Below, piece by piece: positions 57,626-64,000 of a stretch of 64,000 bases of DNA; the first letter of the stretch is position 1; the number at the start of each line of letters is the position of its first letter. The position numbers were made by a program, and so were the translations under genes. The DNA is from Calonectria ilicicola (Eukaryota > Ascomycota > Sordariomycetes > Hypocreales > Nectriaceae): NCBI GenBank assembly GCA_020809705.1, contig CP085830.1, positions 4,588,001 through 4,652,000 of the forward strand, written 5' to 3'. The notes under the pieces were generated by a model that saw only the letters and a program-made list of their open reading frames with translations, had not been told where the DNA came from and ran no database searches.

Positions 57626-60147
57626 CTTGAGGGCTTTGTTCGGATTAGCTGTGGAATGGATCTAGAAAATAAAAGACCCGAGCTAAAACGTACGAGCAAG
57701 TCGCTGTGGAGGCCAGGGTACTATGCTTTATAAATGTTGCGCGTGCTGTGGATGTGCGGCCCGGCCGCAACAAGGCCGATAATCTTTGCCTTATTCGGGG
57801 CTATAAACCTTGTAAATAATCGACCGATGTGATTAAACTCCCGAGAGAAAGCGTATTGGGGTGTTTTTAGCTTTGCTGCTATTGGGCTTGCGGTTAGCCC
57901 GCCATGCCAAGGTTCCCGTAGCCCACTAAAATGCTGCGTTATCCTGTTGACGGGATTAACGTTCGTTTTGGGGCTGCGGTTGGCCCAGCTTAAGCTTTCG
58001 CCCGCGCCGCTTGACGTACATACAAGAGTCATTCTTGACCGCAACACTGCATTCCTCACTGTCAGCTACAAGAAGCGTATGGAATTCGCCACAGCAACGC
58101 TACGCTCTAGCTAGTGAGCCACATGCGCCTCAGAGCTCTATTTACCTCCGAAAGCCAAACGATAGCGCCATGACTACGGACCTCAGCGCATAGTTCAATA
58201 AGCAAAAACGTGACTGAACGGCATTGTGGTCAACGGATGGCTCAACCATCCATCCCACGATGCCTGACACAGGACAACGGCAGTCACATTCCTCGTAAGC
58301 TGGGCAATCGGGTCAAGTCCGAAGCACCAGTCATTTCACGTTGGTGCTGGTGCTGGTCTGGTGTAAGTCATCTTCCCGCCTCCCCTCCCCCCATAAACAA
58401 CCGAGTTCTGTGTCTTCGATGCGAACCCCTCCTAGCCCAGTCTTGAGCTCCACATGTACCTCTGTTACTTTCCGTTTTTGTATACGTGGTGGGCGAGCTA
58501 GACCAAAGAAGAAATGTGATGACAAGCGCACTGATTTGGTGGCGCCATCAGAGTGCAGCGGCTCCCGCCCAGCTATTTTCCCCAACTGCTTCGAAGGGTT
58601 CTAGAATTCGGTGTTGGATTTGCCATGCGACATGGGCGCATTTTCAACAGTTCGATGATGCAGCAGGAATGATTCCATGAATAGGGCCATGGCATTTTTC
58701 AACATCACATGACTCTTTCTCGTCGGCAAGTCAAGAAGCTGCAATTTTTCTAACCCTCCTCCAGAGGGACTAATTCTTGAATCTCACTTACCCAGCGCCT
58801 GTAAGCTACCTAAGCTGCCCTTGAACATGAACCAGTTGTGTGTCGGGTCATTACTCCGGATTATGTACGTACTCCGTAAATTTTCGGGTGGGAAAAGAAA
58901 AGGAAGAAAAAGAAAAAGGGCCGCCATGCTATATTAGTCTAAAAAAGAAATCAGTCATGTCGCTTAATCAATATGAGCGTTCGGCCGCCCGTGATCGTTC
59001 CATTATCCAAAAGACGACGCCACAAACGTCGATCAACATGGAATACCTCTTGAAGACAAAGTCTGAGAACTGGGCAGGTTGATGCACAATACGAGGGCTA
59101 ACAATTGAGGGCCCCAGTGCTAACTCGTCAATCGCGCACGTAACACGGGGCGGATCCGCCCCCTCTAAATTTATCAACCATAGAAAAAGGAAGCACGAGA
59201 GGGAAGAAAAAGAAAAGAAAGACAAACCCCGTACTAATTTCTACGCGAGGCAAACGATCACACGGACTAAACTAGGGCATTTGACAGTTCGTAATCAGTG
59301 GCGAGCGTGTCTTGGGGAAATCGTTTATCAGCGCCTAGCTTGAAACGAAAAAAAGAAACCATGGTGATATTTCTTTTTCCTCTCGTAACATCGAGACAGG
59401 CGAGTCAGAGCCACTTGAGTCATCTTTGCGTGGCCTCCCGCTGAAACTGGTGCCTCCCTCTGCCACAAGGTGATGACCTCGCATATGGGCTTGAAACTGG
59501 TGCTGACGCCCCGCATGCGAAATAATTCGGTCCAAGTATCCCACGTCGGGTAGCGGCACTAGTGGCTGCAGTAGTTGCCGGTACATGCTGCTGGCGGCTT
59601 GTCAGATGGAGCGTTTTGGCCGTCCCAACAGTGGTCGAGGCCTCATGCATGGGCACTAACGCGTCTAGCTGAGGGCAGCGTTATTGACATGCCGCCCAAC
59701 CACAGCGCTCGAAGTGCAAGCGACCGCATCCACCAAGGGTGACGTGACTAAAAGGCTGTGCATGTTTGAGCTGTCCGGTGTTGGGCCAGACGTGCCATGC
59801 TCCTCTAGCCGCAGATCTTGTCACATCCAAACGAAAATCGTGCAGACCTGATGCGGGAACACAACCAACTAGTCAATGCAACTACAACCCCACCATGCAC
59901 GTTGGCCAATACTTGGGGATGGATGGGGATTCAGCCAGCCAGGGCACGGCACTTATCTGGATGAAGTCCAATTATTTCGTTGCTTTTGGGTATTACCCGG
60001 GAACTAGGATATCCCATCACATGCCACGTTCGGCCCTGAAGAAACGTGCAGTATATAGGCCCCCGCAAGTGCGTGCAGCACTACTTTAGCGATGGTGTTC
60101 CCTCGTCGTTCCTTTTTTCCTAAAATCAGCGCAAGACATTTGAAAAA
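57626..60147. other. Long intergenic stretch, no gene supported
   Basis: Many overlapping short frames on both strands, none with a motif. It contains a perfect 16-bp palindrome (59147-59162). The last 50 bp lead into the P450 ATG. Confidence 0.4.
59147..59162. promoter_or_regulatory. 16-bp perfect palindrome GGGGCGGATCCGCCCC
   Basis: It contains inverted GCGG words and CGG-AT-CCG. It is GC-rich in an otherwise mixed region about 1 kb upstream of the P450 gene. It could bind a Cys2His2 or Zn2Cys6 regulator; this is inference only. Confidence 0.35.
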
Positions 60148-61866
60148 ATGGACTCGCCTCGTGAGGATGGTCTAATTAGCCTCAAGGCGACTCTCTCCGT
60201 TTGGAGCATTGCATATGTTTTTGGCCTGTGGGTCGGCTACTATGTTGTCGTCGGCTTGTATAATGTGTCACCACTGCATCCGCTCTATCGGTTTCCTGGC
60301 CCGAGACTAGCGGCCGCCAGCTATCTTTACGAAGCTTACTACGATTGGTGGCTCGTGGGGAGATATACCCGCTGGATTCGGGACATGCATCAGCACTATG
60401 GTGAGTGGGATGGATGGGATGGGTTTGGCGGTGTCTAATGTGAGGGCGCAGGTCCCATTGTGAGAATAAACCCCGATGAGCTTCACTGCAATGATCCCAG
60501 CTTCGTCGACGAGATTTACGCCGGTTCGGGTCGAGTGCGCGATAAATGGTATCATCACTTGGCCAATTCAAGCTCTGGTCCGGTTACTTTGAGCGGCCTT
60601 GTGACGATCCCTCACGAGATCCATCGCATGCGGAGGGGCGCCATCTCGAAATTCTTCTCACGGCAGGGAATGCTGAAGGTGGAACACGAGGTCCATGATT
60701 TTGCACAAACCTTTGTGGACAAATTGCTGAGAGAATCTGGCAAGGGAGCATTTGAAATCAGGGAAGCTTTCAATTGCTTCACGGCTGATGTCGTTTCCCA
60801 GTGCATTTTTGGCAAGCCAATGGGTTTTATCGCTCAAGAGGACTGGCTGCCAAATTTTGCCTCTTGGGCACAGTCTCTTGTTGGAAGCACATATATGCTG
60901 AGATTCAATGCGGTGGCTAGGAAACTGCCTGAGATTTTTCCCTTCTTAGTCGACTACATTTCGGAAGATGCGAGCACGCTGATGCGATACATGAACGTCA
61001 TCGTGCCCGACTACATCAAGGAAGCCCTGCAATACCCTGAAAAGGGAAGACTATTTGCAGATCTTGTCGAGTCAAAATCATTACCGGAATCTGAAAAAGC
61101 GATCCCCCGCCTAGCTGGCGAAGGCTTCGTCCTGTTGCTTGCAGGCACGGAAACGACTACGGTAGGTCGATCTTGGGGCAAGGTTTGACGTATGTGCGCT
61201 GAATATATTTGACAGGCAATCCTTACAACCATTACCTATTACCTTTTAGCTCGCCCCGAGATCTATGCGCGTTTAATGCAGGATCTGCAAGGTGCCACCG
61301 ACCCTAGTAAACTCAAATGGACAGATCTCGAGCGCATGCCATACCTCTGGGCCGTTATTCACGAGGCTTTACGTGTGATGCCGGGCATCTCGCACAGATC
61401 AGCGAGAATTGCACGAAACGAGGAGTTGGTTTATCAAAGTGAAGACGGCAATGTTGAGTGGGTTATCCCGAGGAACACCCCAATCGGCATGTCAAGCATG
61501 ATCAACCACTGGAATGAAGAGCTGTTTCCGTGCCCGGACAGCTTCTCACCCGAGAGGTGGCTGGAGAATGGCCAACCGAACTACAGAATGCCTAAAATGC
61601 TGCTCACCTTTAGCAGAGGAAGTCGTTCATGTGCGGGCGAAAAGTAAGTCACTCATGATTCTGTTTGCTTTTGAATACGTCGCTCAAAAGAATTCCTTAG
61701 CTTGGCTTTGTGCGAAATTTACATCTTGACGGCCCTCCTTGCTCTTCAAGTCATTCCTCGAGCACGACTCTATGAAACTACTCTGGAAGACGTTACGTAC
61801 GACCATGATTTGACTGTTGTGCGAACGAAGAACGGACCCATTTCCGTCCGAATCGAGATTGACTAG
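60148..61866 (+). CDS. Cytochrome P450 monooxygenase
   Basis: A membrane-bound haem monooxygenase of the ER. Four exons fit: 60148-60400, 60452-61161, 61216-61643 and 61701-61866, giving 518 residues. A transmembrane anchor is at residues about 15-38 (LSVWSIAYVFGLWVGYYVVV), followed by PLYRFPGPRLAAAS (proline-rich hinge). Signature motifs: LLLAGTETTT (I-helix, split from the next exon by an intron directly after), EALR (E-x-x-R), FSPERWLE (PERF-type) and FSRGSRSCAGENLALCE (haem ligand Cys at about residue 460). The overall pattern (NPDELHCNDPSFVDEIYAGS, then YHHLANS) resembles fungal P450s of secondary metabolism (benzoate/trichodiene-oxygenase-like), but I would not fix the substrate. The methyltransferase 800 bp downstream on the same strand may modify the same product. 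Confidence 0.92.
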
Positions 61867-62666
61867 TGTTGGAATTCCTTGCGTTATTATTTTAACTATC
61901 AGCTTTTTTTTTTCATCCAACTAAGGCACTGTGAATAAATTGTGGCATGGAGTTTATGGTGGTGGTCGCTGGCTTTTCTAACGTGTTCATGTGGCAGAAC
62001 ATAGCGTGGAGTGTGGAGAGGAAAACACTAAAACCAGGTGGGATCATGCTGGTCATGATTCACTGATGTGTGGAGGATGCACTATCCAGTTTTTGTCTTG
62101 TGTTTGAAGAGATGTCTATTTTAATCTGACGGCTGGGTTGAATATGCAATTAGTTGGCTCTTCGCTGTTCACTATCTGTTGGCTCTACAACCCTAAAACA
62201 GGGAAACCGATCCTGTGCCCTCCCCTGCTCCTTTGCCGCGCCCCCCTCGATGCAACCACGGAGTATTTACCCTTCCATGACACGTAGGAGGGCAGGGGTT
62301 TATTTATGGTGGAGCGTCCGTTCGTTAGCGAACCAAGAAGCGACCAAAGGGGACGATCCTAGTGGGCCTGCCTACGTTTCGTGTCCTAACACTGCACGAT
62401 TCCCGGGGGCACAGGCGGGCGTGGCCTGAGTTAACATCGGTTGTTGATGCACGTTGGTTGTTAATATGCAAGCATCAGGAATAGAATGTCACGGTGTTGT
62501 TACGTAGCCAACAGCCTGAAGCGACACCGTGGGGGACCCATCGGTCGGTCCGTCGAGAGAGGGGGATGCTGTCGCAGAAATGAATTTCTTTCGTCAACCT
62601 GCAGCTTGAGGAACTTCTACTTTTTGTTGGCAATTTGTTGTCGAGAAAATATTCCCAAAAATAGCC
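61867..62666. other. Intergenic gap between P450 and methyltransferase
   Basis: No gene seen; promoter of the methyltransferase. Confidence 0.5.
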
Positions 62667-63829
62667 ATGGGTGATTCTGTCCCAAACGCAGCGGCCCCAG
62701 TGGCTGATTCCACGCAACCTGAGAAGACTGCTGATTCGCAGGCTATGCTAGCTCCGTCGCATTGGGAGGTGAGTCTTGATTCGATGTGTAGTGCGCGCCC
62801 TATGGTTGGCAAGCTAACCTCTTCTTCGTGTAGAGCGAGCGTGCTGCTGACAACGACGACGTTGCTGATGACGGCGCTTCCTTGAGCAATGACGCCGCAA
62901 GTTCAACCGCCTCTATTACTTCCAGCATTCTCGAATATAGAGTTATCAACGGTCGCACCTACCATGCGGAGCGAGGAGACGCCAATTACTGGGCCAGCAA
63001 TGATGATAGGGCCAACGAAGCGCTCGACATTATTCACCACACATCCACTCTATTGCTTGACGGGAAACTGTATGTTGCGCCTTTGGACAAAAGTGTTGCC
63101 AAAAAAGTCCTTGATGTGGGTACGGGATCGGGTATCTGGGCATTGGACTTTGCAGATGAAGAACCCCAGTCTACAGTTATAGCCACAGACATCTCACCCG
63201 TCCAGCCGTCCTTTGTGCCGCCGAATGTCACGTTTGAGATTGATGATCTCACCCAAGAGTGGACTTTTGCTGAAAACTCGTTCGATTTTGTCCATATGAG
63301 ATTTTTGTACGGAAGTGTGCCTGACTGGTATGATTTGTACGCCAAGGCATTCCGAGTCTGCAAATCTGGCGGTTGGATTGAGAGTCATGAAGGTGATCCG
63401 ATGGGCCACAGCGACGACGGGACGCTGAGAGAAGGCAGCGCGCTAGCAGAATGGGGCAAGTTCTTTTATGAGGGAGGAAAGAAGATGGGACGCATCTTTA
63501 CACCCGTCCCGGACGATTTGCAGGAGAAGGCTCTGAAAGCGGCTGGGTTTGTGGATATCCAAGTCAAAACGATCAAGGTGCCTGTTGGTGACTGGCCAAA
63601 GGACGAAAAGTTGAAGGAGATTGGATTGTTTACCCAGCTGGGCATTGAAACCGACGTGGAAGGCCATGTGTCGTTCATGGCCAACCTTCTTGATGGCTGG
63701 AGTCCCACACAGGTCAAGTTGTACTGTGCTCAACTGCGGCGTGAGCTGAGGGCCAAACAGACGCATGTTTATTACTGCCAGCGCATTGTCTGCGGCCGAA
63801 AACCTGAGTCGCCGGCGACCACGGATTGA
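62667..63829 (+). CDS. LaeA-like SAM-dependent methyltransferase
   Basis: Exons 62667-62768 and 62834-63829 (65-nt intron with GCTAAC) give 365 residues. A disordered acidic N-terminus (to about residue 50) precedes SITSSILEYRVINGRTYHAE, then KKVLDVGTGSGIWALDFADE (SAM motif I), VIATDISPVQPSFVPPN (motif II), FEIDDLTQEWTF, FDFVHMRFLYGSVPDW, VCKSGGWIESHEGD and a closing YYCQRIVCGRKPE. These are the landmarks of the LaeA/UMTA-type group. It is a paralogue of the methyltransferase at 33.1 kb, but has one intron where that one has nine. Substrate unknown; next to the P450 it is likely a tailoring enzyme or local regulator of a metabolite cluster. Confidence 0.9.
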
Positions 63830-64000
63830 AAGGCCCCGACCCTGAAGATGGAAGTTAATGCACATTAAAAAACACTGCCTAAATGCAAAATAAATTTACT
63901 ATGATAATACCACAATCTTCAGGATGAACTATACCAAATCTGGACTCTTAAGAAGCCTGTGCGCTTGGGCCGAACAGGTCCATCCCATACATTCCCTAGC

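Noticed and set aside
1..64000. CRISPR arrays, operons, ribosome binding sites, rRNA
   Set aside because: None seen, and the spliced eukaryotic genes make prokaryotic features inapplicable.

Overview
The window is from a filamentous ascomycete (Pezizomycotina), probably a Sordariomycete such as a member of the Hypocreales. The genus is a guess. Evidence: monocistronic genes with many 45-80 nt introns (GTAAGT/GTATGT donors, CTAAC-like branch sites), A-rich start contexts, and fungus-typical families (HET-domain proteins, a Zn2Cys6 regulator, LaeA-like methyltransferases, fungal P450, M43 and S8 secreted proteases, GH78 and GH106-like enzymes). About twenty genes in 64 kb, with intergenic gaps up to 2.6 kb, and a content dominated by secreted, transport, incompatibility and secondary-metabolism functions, suggest an accessory region. 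Exon borders were worked out by hand from splice signals and reading-frame continuity; no search was run.

Layout. 0-2.4 kb: a partial unknown gene and a secreted protein of about ten Cys-rich repeats. 4.9-10.3 kb: two membrane glycosyltransferases in head-to-head order, GT2 (Cps1/hyaluronan-synthase-like) and GT31 (fringe-like with a PAN-like tail). 10.5-15.6 kb: an MFS sugar transporter and a GH78 alpha-L-rhamnosidase diverging from one 731-bp promoter that carries GC-rich palindromes and a CGG-N5-CCG site. 15.9-18.4 kb: an M43 metalloprotease with a mucin-like stalk and a GPI-type tail. 20 kb: a small conserved-looking protein behind a CRE palindrome. 21.9-27.0 kb: an intronless bacterial-type Asp/Glu racemase, an NtaA/DszA-type flavin monooxygenase and a Dal5-type permease, which look like an uptake-and-catabolism group. 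A possible transporter remnant follows.

28-37 kb: a small secreted Cys-rich protein; a HET-ankyrin gene broken by one in-frame TAA; a LaeA-like methyltransferase with nine introns; a single-span membrane protein with duplicated Cys motifs. 38.25-38.49 kb: a MITE-like element with terminal inverted repeats. 39.9-42.2 kb: an unexplained locus with a gene-like leader and ATG, about 75-bp repeats, an 18-bp array giving LRVASR-like hexapeptides, and a ladder of intron-like modules. It is the least explained part of the window.

44-54 kb: a Zn2Cys6 regulator, a secreted subtilase with a possible frameshift near its N-terminus, and a GH106-like secreted enzyme. 55-64 kb: an alpha/beta hydrolase, a second HET protein, a P450 and a second LaeA-like methyltransferase. 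The last two may belong to a metabolite cluster that continues past the right edge. Functional links: GH78 plus transporter (and perhaps GH106) point to rhamnoside use; racemase, monooxygenase and permease point to use of a nitrogen or sulphur compound.
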